Positions 52,877 through 61,266 are shown, counted from the stretch's first letter. The stretch is 64,000 nt of DNA from Aerophototrophica crusticola (GCA_001939945.1 MOEB01000001.1:327595-391594); one strand, 5' to 3'. Numbers and translations are program-made. Notes: generated by a model from the sequence alone, not told the origin.

Positions 52877-54652
52877 TCAGGCAGTGAGCGTCTGGTCCGA
52901 CACGGCCGCGTCCTGCGCCATTTCCGGGCTGCCGCCGATGCGGTCCAGCAGGGTGGTGAGGGCGGACAGGCGGATCGGCTTGGGCAGGATGTCCACCATG
53001 CCCACCGCCCAATAATCGGCAATGTCGTCGGGGAAGAGGTTGGCCGTCATGGCCACCACCGGCAGGCCTGCCAGCCGCCGGTCGGGTGAGGCCCGCAGTC
53101 GGCGGGTGGCTTCCACCCCGTCCAGGCCGGGCAGCCGAACGTCCATCAGCACCACGTCCACCGCTTGGCGTGCCAGCAGGTCGAGCGCGGCCTCCGCCGT
53201 TTCCACCGGCAGGCAGTCATGGCCCAGGCGTTCCAGCATCTTCCCCAGGACCAAGCGGTTGGTGGCGTCATCCTCCACCACCAGCACCGACAGGCAGCGC
53301 CCCTTTCCGTTGCTGGGAATGCAGCCGGTGTCCACCGCGGGCGCGGGTGGGGCCGGGATGCTGAACCGCGCCTCCGTGCCGCCGCTTGGGCGCTTCGCCA
53401 GCTCCAACCCACCCCCCATGGCCCGGATGAGGCCGCGGGAGATTGCAAGGCCGAGCCCGGCCCCGCCGCGGCCCGGTTCCGGCATCACCACGCCCTCCTC
53501 CAGTTCCGCCAGCCGATCGGCGGCGATGCCGATGCCGGTATCCTGGATGGTGACCCGCAACCACCCGTCCCGATGCTCCAGGGCCAGGGTGACGCCACCG
53601 TGGTCGGTGAACTTGACCCCGTTGTAGGCGAGGTTGAGAACCACCTGGCGCAGCCGGGCCTCGTCCCCCACAAGCCGGTCGGGCAGCCCGTCGCCGACCT
53701 CCACCCGCAAGGACAGCCCCTTGGCCGTGACGGTGGGGCGCAGGATTCCGGCAACCGTGTCCAGCAACACCCGGGGGGAATAGGGGGCCTGCGTGATGGC
53801 GATACGCCCCTCCTCGATGTTCGACAGGTCCAACAGGTCGTTCACCAGGGTGACCAGCCCCTCGCCGGCGCTATGGAGCACGTCCACCATGGCGGCCTCT
53901 TCCTCCCCCAGCTGGCGGCTGCGCAGCAGCTGCGCCATCCCCATCATGCCGTTGAGGGGGGTGCGCAGCTCATGGCTCATGCTGGCCAGGAAACGGGTCT
54001 TGGCGGCATTGGCCCGCTGTGCGGTATCGCGGGCGCCGGCCAGATCCGTGATCAGCCGGTCCTTCTCATGCCGCAGCCGGATCAGGTGGGCGGTGTTCCG
54101 GTGTGTCACAACTGCCGGGAGCACCAGGTAGGAGACGAAGGCCAGGGCCAGGGCGGAGTAGGTCAGGCCCAGCTCACTGTCCAGCAACGGGACCGCAACC
54201 AGGGCCAGGGCCACCGGGGCCGTGTCCACCAGGTAGAGCCGCCAATGGGCCGTGCTGAGGGCTGCCGTCGCACCCAGCGAACCCACAAGCAGGATCACCA
54301 CCAGGCCATTGTTGAGGATGTTGCCCTGCTGCCAACCCCAGAACGGGATCGAGGCCCACAGCAAGGTCACCAGCAGCCGTATGCCGCCGATCCGCCAAAG
54401 CCAGCGCCGGTAGTCCTGTGGGCCGGGAACGGCGCCGAGGAAGCGGGCGAACAGCCGGTGCGCCCCCAGCAGGGCCGGCAGATAGGCGGCGGCCCACATG
54501 GCCGGTGCCGCCCACCCTATCCAGGCCAGCATCACACCCGCCACCAAGAACACAATGACGCTTTCCAGGAAGGCGTCATTGCGGTGGGTCTCCGCATACA
54601 GTCGCAACTGGTCCAGTCGGACCCGCGCGGAAAGAGGCATGGATTCGGGCAT
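52877..54652 (-). CDS. Membrane hybrid histidine kinase
   Basis: A 591-residue sensor. After a short N-terminus there are about six membrane helices (residues 30-182), then a coiled linker and the HisKA domain with phospho-His227 in MSHELRTPLNG. The HATPase domain follows (N box with Asn344, DTGIGIAAD at about 371-379, GLGLAISRGL), and finally a receiver with phospho-Asp504 (VVLMDVRLPGLDG). The acidic pair is VVEDD. The ATPase has an unusually short loop between G1 and G2. The start at 54652 has GGGGGA nearby; ATG 54640 is possible. With no output domain, the phosphate probably goes to an unlinked Hpt or regulator. Its signal is unknown. Confidence 0.9.
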   Translation of the reverse strand: MPESMPLSARVRLDQLRLYAETHRNDAFLESVIVFLVAGVMLAWIGWAAPAMWAAAYLPALLGAHRLFARFLGAVPGPQDYRRWLWRIGGIRLLVTLLWASIPFWGWQQGNILNNGLVVILLVGSLGATAALSTAHWRLYLVDTAPVALALVAVPLLDSELGLTYSALALAFVSYLVLPAVVTHRNTAHLIRLRHEKDRLITDLAGARDTAQRANAAKTRFLASMSHELRTPLNGMMGMAQLLRSRQLGEEEAAMVDVLHSAGEGLVTLVNDLLDLSNIEEGRIAITQAPYSPRVLLDTVAGILRPTVTAKGLSLRVEVGDGLPDRLVGDEARLRQVVLNLAYNGVKFTDHGGVTLALEHRDGWLRVTIQDTGIGIAADRLAELEEGVVMPEPGRGGAGLGLAISRGLIRAMGGGLELAKRPSGGTEARFSIPAPPAPAVDTGCIPSNGKGRCLSVLVVEDDATNRLVLGKMLERLGHDCLPVETAEAALDLLARQAVDVVLMDVRLPGLDGVEATRRLRASPDRRLAGLPVVAMTANLFPDDIADYWAVGMVDILPKPIRLSALTTLLDRIGGSPEMAQDAAVSDQTLTA

Positions 54653-54838
54653 GGGTCCCCCGGTCCTGGCTGGAGCGGACCTGCTACGCCTTTTGTGTAG
54701 TCCCCGAAGGAATAAGGCAAGGGCCAGCGTCGGGGGCGTTCCCCAACGGCCGGGCGGCACCGGCGTGATTTTGGGCTGACCAGCCCGGCCCCTATTGGGC
54801 TATCATGGGGTGTCCGGCCGGCCTTTCTGGACTTGACG

Positions 54839-54916
54839 ATGCTGTACGAGACCATGACGCGCAAGGAAGCCCTGCTGCTGCTCTGCGCCCGGATCGGGTT
54901 CAACCCGCCGGGCTAA
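54839..54916 (+). CDS. Possible 25-codon small ORF upstream of the aminotransferase gene
   Basis: ATG at 54839 opens a frame of 25 codons to TAA at 54914-54916, with a second ATG at codon 6. The product has a basic start, a run of four leucines and ends in FNPPG. Nearly all third positions are G or C, as in real genes here, but no ribosome site is obvious. It ends 61 nt before the aminotransferase start, so it could be a leader peptide, a small protein or chance. The surrounding 325-bp divergent region (54653-54977) holds nothing else that I can support. Confidence 0.25.
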   Translation: MLYETMTRKEALLLLCARIGFNPPG

Positions 54917-54977
54917 GGCCGTTCGCCGCCTCCCGCCAGACAGATCAGCAGAACCCTTTCGCGAAGGTCCCGACGCC

Positions 54978-56354
54978 ATGAATGCCGTCCTCTCCAACCA
55001 CGACCTGAAGAAGCTCGACGACGCCCACCATCTGCACCCCTTCACCGACTTCAAGGAACTGTCGGCCCAAGGGGGCTCCCGCCTCATCACCAGGGGGGAG
55101 GGGTGTTGGATCGAGGATGACTCCGGCAACCGCATCCTGGACGCCATGGCCGGGCTGTGGTGCGTGAACGTCGGCTATGGCCGGAAGGAGCTGGCGGAGG
55201 CCGGGTATCGGCAGATGCTGGACCTCAGCTTCTACAACACCTTCTTCAAGACCACGACCGGCCCGGCCGCCCTGCTGTCCGCCAAGCTGGCGGAGATCAC
55301 GCCGGCCGGCTTCAACAAGGTGTTCTTCGCCAACTCCGGGTCGGAGGCCAACGACACCATCGTGCGCATGGTGCGGCATTACTGGAACCTGAAGGGCAAG
55401 CCGTCCAAGAAGACCTTCATCAGCCGCACCCACGGTTACCATGGCACCACGATGGCCAGCACCTCCCTGGGCGGGATGAGCGTGATGCACGGGCAGGGCG
55501 ACCTGCCGCTGCCCGGCTTCGTCCATGTGATGCCGCCTTACCCCTTCGACCTTGCCAACGGGATGGAGCCGGAGGCCTTCGGGCGGCTGGCCGCGCGCAT
55601 GGTGGAGGAGAAGATCCTGGAGCTGGGGGCGGAGAACGTGGCCGCCTTCATCGGGGAGCCCATCCAGGGCGCCGGCGGCGTGATCATCCCGCCCGACAGC
55701 TACTGGCCGGAGATCAACCGCATCTGCCGGGAGCACGACATCCTGCTGATCGCCGATGAGGTGATCTGCGGCTTCGGCCGGCTCGGCCACTGGTTCGGCA
55801 GCCAGCGCTTCGGGATCGAGGCGGACTTCATGACCCTGGCCAAGGGCATCACCTCGGGCTACGTGCCCCTGTCCGCCGTCATGGTGGGCGACCGGGTGGC
55901 GGAGACGCTGATCGAGGAAGGGGGCGAGTTCTACCACGGCTTCACCTACAGCGGGCACCCGGTGGCCTGCGCCGTGGCCCTGGCCAACATCGCGGTGATC
56001 GAGTCCGAGAATCTGGTGGAGCGCACCCGCACCGACATCGGCCCCTACCTGCGCGCCAAGCTGGAGGAGGCCCTGGACGGCCACCCCATCGTCGGGGAAA
56101 TCCGCAGCGAGGGGCTGATCGGCGCCATCGAGATCGTCAAGGACCGGAAGACGCGGGAGCGCTTCCCGGGTGGCGGAAAGGTCGGGCTGATGGCCCGCGA
56201 CCACTGCTTCCGCAACAACGTGATCCTGCGCGGCATCCGCGACAGCTTGGTCTTCTCCCCGCCTTTGACCTTGAGCCATGGGGAGGCGGACGAGATCGCG
56301 CGGCTGGCCAAGCTGTCCCTGGACCAGACGGCGCGGGACCTGGGAGTGCTCTGA
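54978..56354 (+). CDS. Omega-aminotransferase, probable putrescine-pyruvate aminotransferase
   Basis: A 458-residue class III pyridoxal-phosphate aminotransferase. Landmarks are DDAHHLHPFTDFKEL at the N-terminus, GLWCVNVGYGRKEL, FFANSGSEANDTIVRMVRHYW, HGYHGTTMAS and LIADEVICGFGRLGHWFGS. The PLP-binding Lys is in DFMTLAKGITSGYVPLSAVM, and FTYSGHPVACAVALANI follows. These match SpuC-type enzymes that transfer amino groups from putrescine or related amines to pyruvate. Together with the PuuA- and PuuB-like genes it offers a second entry route for putrescine. The start is ATG 54978 behind GAAGG. A perfect 16-bp hairpin follows the stop. Confidence 0.9.
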   Translation: MNAVLSNHDLKKLDDAHHLHPFTDFKELSAQGGSRLITRGEGCWIEDDSGNRILDAMAGLWCVNVGYGRKELAEAGYRQMLDLSFYNTFFKTTTGPAALLSAKLAEITPAGFNKVFFANSGSEANDTIVRMVRHYWNLKGKPSKKTFISRTHGYHGTTMASTSLGGMSVMHGQGDLPLPGFVHVMPPYPFDLANGMEPEAFGRLAARMVEEKILELGAENVAAFIGEPIQGAGGVIIPPDSYWPEINRICREHDILLIADEVICGFGRLGHWFGSQRFGIEADFMTLAKGITSGYVPLSAVMVGDRVAETLIEEGGEFYHGFTYSGHPVACAVALANIAVIESENLVERTRTDIGPYLRAKLEEALDGHPIVGEIRSEGLIGAIEIVKDRKTRERFPGGGKVGLMARDHCFRNNVILRGIRDSLVFSPPLTLSHGEADEIARLAKLSLDQTARDLGVL

Positions 56355-56355
56355 C

Positions 56356-56479
56356 CGGCTCGGCTGGCTTGCCCGGAGGTCAAGCCAGCCGAGCCGAGGC
56401 CGGCAACCGCCGGCCCGCGGGCAAATGCCCGCGCAAGCCAAGGGCGCGGATGCGCCCGCCCGGCGCTTGAGGGAACAAC
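56356..56479. repeat. Hairpin plus repeat unit, family 6 copy A
   Basis: A perfect 16-bp stem (56356-56371 with 56381-56396, 9-nt loop) directly follows the aminotransferase stop. The adjoining stretch 56398-56479 resembles the unit at 59231-59308: both contain CGGCAAC(C/T)GCCG, then AAGCCAAG, GCGGATGCG and a CCGGCG-TTGAG end. There is no T-run. The element fills a convergent gap. Confidence 0.65.
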
Positions 56480-56815
56480 TCAATACTTGTCCGGCAAGGT
56501 GGGCCGTCCCTGGATCGTCTGGCTGATGGATTCGGGGATGCGCACCAGCTTGTCGGCGCGGGGGATCGGCGGCGGGTCGGGATCGTAGATCTGCTTCAGC
56601 CGCCGGTATTCCTGGTTATGGTACTCCAGCTCTTCCATCATCGACGGCATGACGGGGCGCCGGCCTGTCACGATGACCTCATCCTCCTCCTGCTGTGCCG
56701 CCGCGGGCGGCGGTGGGGGTGGGGAGGCCGATGGGGAAGGGGATTGGGCCAGGGCGGGCCCGCTGCCCAGCATCGCGACCAGAAGGGCGAGGGACAGGCG
56801 GGTTCCGGGCTTCAT
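56480..56815 (-). CDS. Small exported protein with TonB-box-like motif
   Basis: A 111-residue protein with a clear signal peptide (MKPGTRLSLALLVAMLGSGP start, cleavage near ALA-QSP), a Pro/Ser-rich stretch, then EEDEVIVTGRR at residues 43-53. The rest is charged, with a tyrosine-rich helix (EELEYHNQEYRRLKQIY). IVTGRR-type motifs are the TonB boxes of alphaproteobacterial outer-membrane receptors, yet there is no barrel here. It may be a periplasmic protein that engages TonB, or the motif is coincidence. The ATG at 56815 follows GAAGAGG. I recognise no named domain. Confidence 0.75.
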   Translation of the reverse strand: MKPGTRLSLALLVAMLGSGPALAQSPSPSASPPPPPPAAAQQEEDEVIVTGRRPVMPSMMEELEYHNQEYRRLKQIYDPDPPPIPRADKLVRIPESISQTIQGRPTLPDKY

Positions 56816-56909
56816 GGCAGGCCTCTTCAGCGGGCGTTGGTGCTGGCGCGGGAGCGCCGCAGGGTCTAGGGTCGCCACCTCTTCGCCACTTTGTCTGTGA
56901 CGGCCGTCG

Positions 56910-57791
56910 GTGTCTTTCGCTTTCGACCTGTATGTCGGCATCGATTGGACCGGGGCCCAGCCGGCCAAGGCGGTGGCCGTCGCCGTCGTCGGCCCGGACC
57001 GGATCGTCCACCCCATCGCCCCCGCGGGGCGGTATTGGGGCCGGGCTGAGGCGGCGGAATGGGTCGCCGCGCGGGTGCGGGAGGGCAAGCGTGTCCTGGC
57101 CGGGATCGACTGCGGCTTCGGCATGCCCTGGGTGCCTGACGTGGGCTACCTGGATGGCCGGGTGCCCCATGTCACCGACATGCCCGCCCTGTGGGACCTG
57201 GTGGAGGATGCCAGCGGCGACGCGCCGGACGATTTCGCCGGCCTGGCGGTGACCGATCCGCGGCTCGCGCCCAGCTACTGGGCCAAAGGCCCGCGGCCCG
57301 CCATGTGGGGCGACGGCAGCACCAAGCGCCGCAGGACGGAGCTGGCCGCCGCGGCCACGGGGGCGGGCACCCCGGTCAGCCTGTTCAATCTGGCCGCGGC
57401 GGCCAAGCAGGTGGGCAAGGCCTCGCTGGCCGGGATGCGCACCCTGCGGCGGCTGAAGGGCCTGCTGGGCGACCAGATCGCCGTCTGGCCGGCGGAGAAC
57501 CCCGCCGGGCGCAGTGTGGTGTTGGAGATCTATCCGACCCTGTTCCGTATCCAGGCCCTGGGCCGGACATTGAAGATCACCGACCTGGCGGTGCTGGAGC
57601 GGGCGCTGGCGCCGTATGGCTGCCGTGCGGCACCTAGCTTGCCGGAGCGCTTGGATGACCATACCGGCGATGCCATGATCTCTGCCGCCGGCCTGTCGGT
57701 GCTGGCGGGCAAGGCCAGTGCCTGGGCGCCTTCGGGGCTGGACCCCGACACGGCACGGCGGGAAGGCTGGATTTTCGGGGTCGGGGCATGA
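56910..57791 (+). CDS. DUF429-like RNase H-fold protein
   Basis: A 293-residue protein beginning YVGIDWTGAQPAK, with a later LAGIDCGFGMPWV and ENPAGRSVVLEIYPTLFR and a C-terminal DHTGDAMISAAGL. The DW-, DCGF-, E-YP- and HTGDA motifs are arranged like the acidic residues of RNase H-like folds such as DUF429. Its enzymatic role, probably nuclease-like, is unproven. The start is a GTG at 56910. The stop overlaps the crcB ATG by 4 nt (ATGA), so the genes are coupled. Confidence 0.7.
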   Translation: MSFAFDLYVGIDWTGAQPAKAVAVAVVGPDRIVHPIAPAGRYWGRAEAAEWVAARVREGKRVLAGIDCGFGMPWVPDVGYLDGRVPHVTDMPALWDLVEDASGDAPDDFAGLAVTDPRLAPSYWAKGPRPAMWGDGSTKRRRTELAAAATGAGTPVSLFNLAAAAKQVGKASLAGMRTLRRLKGLLGDQIAVWPAENPAGRSVVLEIYPTLFRIQALGRTLKITDLAVLERALAPYGCRAAPSLPERLDDHTGDAMISAAGLSVLAGKASAWAPSGLDPDTARREGWIFGVGA

Positions 57792-58171
57792 AGATGCTGC
57801 TGGCCATCGCCCTGGGCGGGGCCGTGGGCTCCGTCCTGCGCTACCTTGCCATCACCTGGGTGGGGCAGGGGTTGGGGGCGGCGTTCCCCTACGGCACGCT
57901 GGCGGTGAACATCGTCGGCTCGGTCGTCATGGGCGTGCTGGTGCAGCTTTCTGCCCTGGTCTGGTCGCCGGGGGCGGAGTTGCGGGCCTTCCTGACCGTC
58001 GGGGTGCTGGGCGGCTTCACCACCTTCAGCAGCTTTTCCCTGGACGTGGCCTTGCTGGCCCAGCGGGGGGAGGTGGCGTCAGCGACCATTTATGTGGTTC
58101 TGTCCGTGCTGCTGTCCGTGGGCGGGCTGTTCGCGGGCATGTGGGCAACAAGGGTTCTGGTGGCGGGATGA
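57788..58171 (+). CDS. crcB: Fluoride channel Fluc/CrcB
   Basis: A 127-residue dual-topology fluoride exporter with four membrane helices. Conserved residues are Asn41 in TLAVNIVGS and the GGFTTFSSFS motif near 75-84, which carries the Phe-box and the central sodium site. It protects the cell from fluoride. No fluoride riboswitch (crcB motif) is visible in front of the operon start at 56816-56909. It is coupled to the DUF429-like gene before it and to the pseudouridine synthase gene after it by 4-nt overlaps. Confidence 0.95.
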   Translation: MKMLLAIALGGAVGSVLRYLAITWVGQGLGAAFPYGTLAVNIVGSVVMGVLVQLSALVWSPGAELRAFLTVGVLGGFTTFSSFSLDVALLAQRGEVASATIYVVLSVLLSVGGLFAGMWATRVLVAG

Positions 58172-59187
58172 GCGAGGCAGGTCAGTCGGGCCGGGTGGTT
58201 GAGACCCGGCTGGTGGGCGAGGACGAGGGGGAGGTGCGCCTGGACCGCTGGTTCAAGCGGCACTACCCGCAGCTTTCCCACATCCAGCTCCAGAAGCTGC
58301 TGCGCACCGGCCAGGTGCGGGTGGACGGCAAGCGGGCGGAGGCGAATACCCGCCTCGCCCCCGGCCAGGCGATCCGCGTCCCACCGCTGCCAGACCCGGC
58401 CCCGGCGGCCGAGGGTGCCAAGCCCGCGGTGAGGAAGCCGGTCTTCAGCGAGAAGGAGGCGCAGGGCTTGCGCTCCCGCGTCCTGTACCGGGACGCGGAC
58501 GTGCTGGTGTTGGACAAGCCCGCGGGCCTTGCCGTGCAGGGCGGCACCAACCAGGACAAGCACCTGGACGCCATGCTGGACCTGCTGGTGCTGGACGGGA
58601 AGGAGCGGCCGAAGCTGGTCCACCGGCTGGACAAGGACACCAGCGGCTGCCTGGTGCTGGCCCGCTCCAGCGCGGCGGCATCGAAGCTGGCGGCGGCCTT
58701 CCGCAGCCGCGACGCGCGCAAGATCTACTGGGCCGTGACCGTCGGCGTCCCCACCCCCCACCAGGGCCGCATCGACCTGCCCCTGGGCAAGGAGGCGAGC
58801 AGCGGCGGGGAGCGCATGGCGGTGGACGAGGACGGCCAGCACGCCATCACCTATTACACCGTGCTGGAGCATGCCCACCGGCAGGCAGCCTTCGTGGCGC
58901 TGTGGCCGCGCACGGGGCGCACCCACCAGCTCCGCGTCCACATGGATGCGCTGGGCACGCCCATCCTGGGTGACGGGAAATATGCGGGGCAGGGGGCGTT
59001 CCTGGAGGGCGGGGCGGAGATCCGTCGTCAACTTCACCTGCATGCACGGCGCATCATCATGCCCCACCCGCGGGGCGGCACCATCGACGTGACGGCGCCG
59101 CTGCCTGAGCACATGCGGCCGGCCTGGGACTATTTCGGTTTCAGCACCAACCTGAAGGCCGACCCGTTCGCGGAACTCCAGTTCTGA
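58168..59187 (+). CDS. rluC: RluA-family pseudouridine synthase (RluC-like)
   Basis: A 339-residue rRNA-modifying enzyme. An N-terminal S4 RNA-binding domain (about residues 22-75, RLDRWFKRHYPQLSHIQLQK) is followed by the catalytic domain with the nucleophile Asp in HRLDKDTSGCLVLARS. Later motifs are YWAVTVGVP, RTGRTHQLRVHM and GDGKYAG. These fit RluC/RluD-type synthases acting on 23S rRNA. It starts at ATG 58168, overlapping crcB by 4 nt. In relatives the next genes are the HAD phosphatase and ATP12, as here, though an inverted lipoprotein gene intervenes. Confidence 0.93.
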   Translation: MSEAGQSGRVVETRLVGEDEGEVRLDRWFKRHYPQLSHIQLQKLLRTGQVRVDGKRAEANTRLAPGQAIRVPPLPDPAPAAEGAKPAVRKPVFSEKEAQGLRSRVLYRDADVLVLDKPAGLAVQGGTNQDKHLDAMLDLLVLDGKERPKLVHRLDKDTSGCLVLARSSAAASKLAAAFRSRDARKIYWAVTVGVPTPHQGRIDLPLGKEASSGGERMAVDEDGQHAITYYTVLEHAHRQAAFVALWPRTGRTHQLRVHMDALGTPILGDGKYAGQGAFLEGGAEIRRQLHLHARRIIMPHPRGGTIDVTAPLPEHMRPAWDYFGFSTNLKADPFAELQF

Positions 59188-59199
59188 GCGGGACCGTTA

Positions 59200-59349
59200 G
59201 AGCGTGTTTACGCTGACCGTAAACCCGCTCCGGCGGCAACTGCCGCCGCGCTCGCCCATGCGTGCGAAGCCAAGCCGCGGATGCGGCGCCGGCGATTGAG
59301 GCAACTGATCGGCTAGACCCGTTTCCGGTCATCGGAAAACGGGTCTAGC
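59200..59349. repeat. Composite hairpin/repeat element, family 6 copy B
   Basis: Three parts are visible. First, a hairpin at 59201-59229 (AGCGTGTTTACG pairing with CGTAAACCCGCT, one mismatch). Second, a unit at 59231-59308 similar to 56398-56479. Third, a hairpin at 59312-59349 whose arms carry TAGACCCGTTT-type sequence with a 5-nt loop and one extra A. The right arm contains the TAG stop codon of the minus-strand lipoprotein gene (59345-59347). Confidence 0.75.
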
Positions 59350-59671
59350 AGCCATTGCGCTGGTAGTTGGTGACGACGCCATTGCTGGCGGTCACCGTCT
59401 CCCGGCAATAGATCAGGCTGCCATCCAAGCGGGACCGGTCCGCCTGTAACCAGACCAGCGACTCCGCGCCCCCCGGGCCTGCTTCGCGCTGGGTTGGGAT
59501 GCTGACGGTCTGCATGACCTGGGACAGCGGCTTACCGATCACGTCAGCCGAGACCAAGGGCCGTATCGGCCGATTGTCATAAACATACATACCGGCATCA
59601 GGGCCACCCGAGATGAGGGAGCAGCCAACCAACCCTGGGGCAAGCAGGAACAAGCCCAATACCGCTCTCAT
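59345..59671 (-). CDS. Small lipoprotein of unknown function
   Basis: A 108-residue predicted lipoprotein with lipobox LVGCS (Cys17). The mature part contains MYVYDNRPIRPLVSADVIGK and ends NYQRNGC. A predicted beta-rich fold resembles no family I can name. The stop codon lies inside an arm of the palindromic element that follows, so the element may define the C-terminus. The upstream 200 bp are unusually AT-rich (many TTTA/TATA tracts around 59695-59760) and probably hold its promoter. It interrupts the otherwise conserved rluC-HAD-ATP12 order. Confidence 0.7.
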   Translation of the reverse strand: MRAVLGLFLLAPGLVGCSLISGGPDAGMYVYDNRPIRPLVSADVIGKPLSQVMQTVSIPTQREAGPGGAESLVWLQADRSRLDGSLIYCRETVTASNGVVTNYQRNGC

Positions 59672-59879
59672 CGCCGCCCCGTCTGAGTAAATTTTACGAA
59701 AGCCTTATAACAAAAGGATGGGATGATCCGATAGGTTTATTTTGCGTCCGCGTATACTCAACATTTCCTTGTAGCTCCCAGGCCGCGCGGCGGCGGTGCA
59801 CTGCCATGCGCGGGCTGGAAAGGGCGGCGGCGCTGGGCTACAAGCCGGCCTGACGCCTCACCGGTGAACGGAGCCTCGC

Positions 59880-60554
59880 GTGCGCCTAGCCATCTTCGAC
59901 TGTGACGGCACCCTGGTGGACAGCCAGCACGCCATCGTCGCCGCCATGACCGCCGGCTTCGCCGCGGAGGGGTTGGCGGCGCCGGACCCGGCCCTGGTGC
60001 GCCGGGTGGTGGGTTTGCCGCTGGTGGGGGCCGTGGCCATGCTGCTGCCGGAGGCGGACCCCGCCCTGCATGAGCGGGTGGCAGAGGCCTACAAGGCCGC
60101 CTTCTTCCAGAACCGGACCAGCGGCCGTTACCTGGAACCACTCTATCCCGGTGTGCGTGAGGCGCTGGACGCGCTGGAGGATGCCGGGGTGCTGCTGGGC
60201 ATCGCCACGGGCAAGAGCCGCCGCGGGCTGGTGGCGATCCTTGAGCACCATGGGCTGCTGGACCGGTTTGTCACCCTGCAGACCAGCGACCTGGTGGCCG
60301 GCAAGCCCAACCCGGACATGGTGATCCATGCCCTGTCGGAGGCGGGAGTGGAGCGGGAGGCGGCGGTGGTGATCGGCGACACGACCTTCGACGTTTTGAT
60401 GGCCCGGAACGCCAGGGTCCGCTGCGTGGGCGTGACCTGGGGCTACCATGAGGGGGCGGAACTGGTGGCCGCCGGTGCCAATTGCCTGGTGGACAGCTAT
60501 GCCGAGGTGCCGTCGGCGGTGTTGGGGCTGATGCCCTCCGTGGCGACGCAGTAA
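59880..60554 (+). CDS. HAD-family hydrolase, phosphoglycolate phosphatase-like
   Basis: A 224-residue HAD-IA phosphatase. Motif I is FDCDGTLVDSQ with Asp7 as nucleophile (FDCDGT), motif II is GIATGKSRRG, motif III is the Lys in VAGKPNPDMVIHAL and motif IV is VVIGDTTFDVLMA. The helical cap between residues 16 and 80 sets specificity. Members next to rluC/ATP12 are annotated as phosphoglycolate phosphatase-like; substrate is not proven. The start is a GTG at 59880. ATP12 starts 10 nt downstream, so both are cotranscribed. Confidence 0.9.
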   Translation: MRLAIFDCDGTLVDSQHAIVAAMTAGFAAEGLAAPDPALVRRVVGLPLVGAVAMLLPEADPALHERVAEAYKAAFFQNRTSGRYLEPLYPGVREALDALEDAGVLLGIATGKSRRGLVAILEHHGLLDRFVTLQTSDLVAGKPNPDMVIHALSEAGVEREAAVVIGDTTFDVLMARNARVRCVGVTWGYHEGAELVAAGANCLVDSYAEVPSAVLGLMPSVATQ

Positions 60555-60564
60555 GGGGATGGGG

Positions 60565-61266
60565 ATGAAGCGTTTCTACAAGCAGGCCACCGCCGCCGGG
60601 ACGGCGGGGCCGGATGGCTGGACGGTCCTGCTGGACGGCAAGCCCCTGCGGACCCCGGCCAAGCTGCCCCTGGCTGTCCCCACCCGGGCCCTGGCGGAAG
60701 CCATCGCCGCGGAATGGCAAGGGCAGGGGGAGGAGGTGGTGCCCCGCACCATGCCGCTGACCCAGCTTTCCAGCACGGCCATCGATGGGGTGCGGGCCCG
60801 GCCGGCCGAGGTGGCGGATGCCGCCGCCGCCTATGCCGGGACGGACCTCCTGTGCTACCGCGCTGACCACCCGCAGGAACTGGCGGAACGGCAGGCCAAG
60901 GCGTGGCAACCGCTGCTGGATTGGGCGGCCCTGCGCTATGACGCCTTGCTGAGGCCCACGACGGGCATCCGCCACGTCGCCCAGGATGAAAGCGCCCTGA
61001 AGGCCCTGCGCGCCGCGCTGGAGGGGATGGATGAATGGCGGCTGACGGCCTTGCAGAACGCCGTAGGCATCTGCGGGTCGCTGGTCATCGCGTTGGCCTT
61101 GCTGGAAGGAAAGCTGGACGCCAGGGGCGCCTTCGACGTCTCCCAACTGGATGAGAGCTTCCAGATCGAGCAATGGGGCGAGGATGCGGAGGCTGCGGCC
61201 CGGCGCAAATCCCTGCTGGACGATCTGGTGGTGACAGAGCGGTTCCTAACCCTGCTGGCGGGCTGA
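60565..61266 (+). CDS. ATP12-family ATP synthase assembly chaperone
   Basis: A 233-residue protein of the ATP12 family, the chaperone that binds the alpha subunit of F1-ATPase before assembly. Motifs are MKRFYKQATA, the LLDGKPLRTPAK segment, AEWQGQGEEV, MPLTQLSSTAID and DLLCYRADHPQELAERQA, and QNAVGICGSLVIALALLEG near the end. ATG 60565 is preferred because AAGGGG lies 6 nt upstream; ATG 60559 directly abuts it. Found mainly in alphaproteobacteria and mitochondria, it supports the lineage assignment. Confidence 0.93.
   Translation: MKRFYKQATAAGTAGPDGWTVLLDGKPLRTPAKLPLAVPTRALAEAIAAEWQGQGEEVVPRTMPLTQLSSTAIDGVRARPAEVADAAAAYAGTDLLCYRADHPQELAERQAKAWQPLLDWAALRYDALLRPTTGIRHVAQDESALKALRAALEGMDEWRLTALQNAVGICGSLVIALALLEGKLDARGAFDVSQLDESFQIEQWGEDAEAAARRKSLLDDLVVTERFLTLLAG

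Noticed and set aside
56816-56909. Fluoride riboswitch upstream of the crcB operon
   Set aside because: The conserved fluoride-riboswitch core is not visible in this leader; the region is short and GC-rich.
59806-59853. Short frame MRGLERAAALGYKPA reminiscent of the end of a LacI-type HTH
   Set aside because: Only 15 codons, no upstream coding sequence in frame and no operator-binding remainder; resemblance is probably chance.
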